NCBI GenBank assembly: GCA_035609245.1
Contig: CP141202.1
Location: forward strand, 992,001 to 1,056,000
DNA: 64,000 bases
Direction: 5' to 3'
Source: Bacteroidales bacterium MB20-C3-3
GTDB taxonomy: Bacteria > Bacteroidota > Bacteroidia > Bacteroidales > UBA932
Below, in pieces: positions 63,890 to 64,000 of the stretch; within the stretch, counting starts at the first letter, position 1, and every line of letters begins with the position of its first letter. Under the pieces are notes generated by a model. The model saw only the letters and a program-made list of their open reading frames with translations. It did no database searches and was not told the DNA's origin. The translations under genes and the position numbers were made by a program.

Positions 63890-64000
63890 ATGGATGTTCT
63901 AAAGAAAATTATCAGATATAACAGGGGTTTTGAGTTGCGAAATGTTTTTCAAACTTTTTTCAGAAATCAGTCATCAGGTGGCATTGTTTTAATGGTTTGT
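63890..64000 (+). CDS. nhaA: Na+/H+ antiporter NhaA, N-terminal part (cut by window end)
   Basis: An open frame of 37 codons runs from the ATG at 63890 to the window edge. Its sequence FFRNQSSGGIVLMV matches the conserved N-terminal segment of NhaA antiporters (FF-x-S-x-A-S-G-G-I-I-L), which exchange two protons for one sodium ion. It starts directly after the ureohydrolase stop codon. The rest of the gene lies outside the window. Confidence 0.75.
   Translation, partial: MDVLKKIIRYNRGFELRNVFQTFFRNQSSGGIVLMVC

Noticed and set aside
1-64000. Search for CRISPR arrays, transposases, integrases, toxin-antitoxin pairs, defence genes and tRNA/rRNA genes
   Set aside because: None seen by reading both strands; nearly all bases are in core genes and no gap without a gene exceeds 300 nt.

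Overview
This window is a gene-dense (about 95% coding), low-to-medium GC chromosomal segment from a member of the Bacteroidota, most likely a Bacteroidales-type organism. The evidence is: a TonB-dependent receptor with an N-terminal carboxypeptidase-regulatory-like domain; ExbB carrying a signal peptide next to two ExbD genes; DUF2795 and DUF4834 small proteins; Bacteroidota-type FtsZ and MraY; and repeated matches to the Bacteroidota promoter -7 element TAnnTTTG, with Shine-Dalgarno sequences almost absent. I saw no tRNA or rRNA genes, CRISPR array, transposase, phage gene or other sign of recent transfer. This is essentially core genome, and I did not find a convincing undescribed multi-gene system; the best leads are regulatory DNA structures.

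Layout. (1) 0-7 kb: a surface-type beta-helix lipoprotein and TonB-dependent receptor (minus), divergent from an OmpR-type response regulator and histidine kinase (plus). (2) 6.6-13.3 kb: folE; the futalosine-pathway genes mqnB-mqnD; a lone LolD-type ABC ATPase; a PduO-type cobalamin adenosyltransferase; DUF2795; trkA; aspA. (3) 13.5-18.4 kb: two ABC-F ATPases (Uup-like and EttA) meeting tail to tail, and an M23 metallopeptidase lipoprotein. (4) 18.5-35.2 kb: a complete division and cell-wall (dcw) operon, mraZ-rsmH-ftsL-ftsI-murE-mraY-murD-ftsW-murG-murC-ftsQ-ftsA-ftsZ, continuing into gltX. (5) 35.2-37.4 kb: degT-type aminotransferase and galE (minus). (6) 37.4-42.8 kb: rpiB-truB-queA and dprA-tatD-ansA. 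(7) 42.9-48.0 kb: an exbB-unknown-exbD-exbD energy-transduction operon, then an alkaline phosphatase and a GH10-like glycosidase. (8) 48.1-50.8 kb: asnS-udk-tonB-like. (9) 50.8-58.9 kb: a six-gene minus-strand operon (unknown envelope protein, DUF4834, MsbA-like exporter, acyl-CoA synthetase, dCMP deaminase, C-terminal processing protease). (10) 58.9-64 kb: glnA, recQ, a ureohydrolase and the first 37 codons of nhaA.

How it works together. The dcw operon supplies lipid II synthesis (MurC, D, E, MraY, MurG), the septal synthase pair FtsW/FtsI and the Z-ring, with the upstream MraZ probably repressing its own operon through four tandem 10-bp repeats. The ExbB/ExbD operon and the TonB-like protein could energise receptors such as the one at the left end. 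Gene packing is tight: several convergent pairs overlap or nearly touch at their 3' ends, and many tandem genes overlap by 1-14 bases. Several promoters place the -7 element only 4-7 nt before the start codon, which suggests leaderless or nearly leaderless transcripts.
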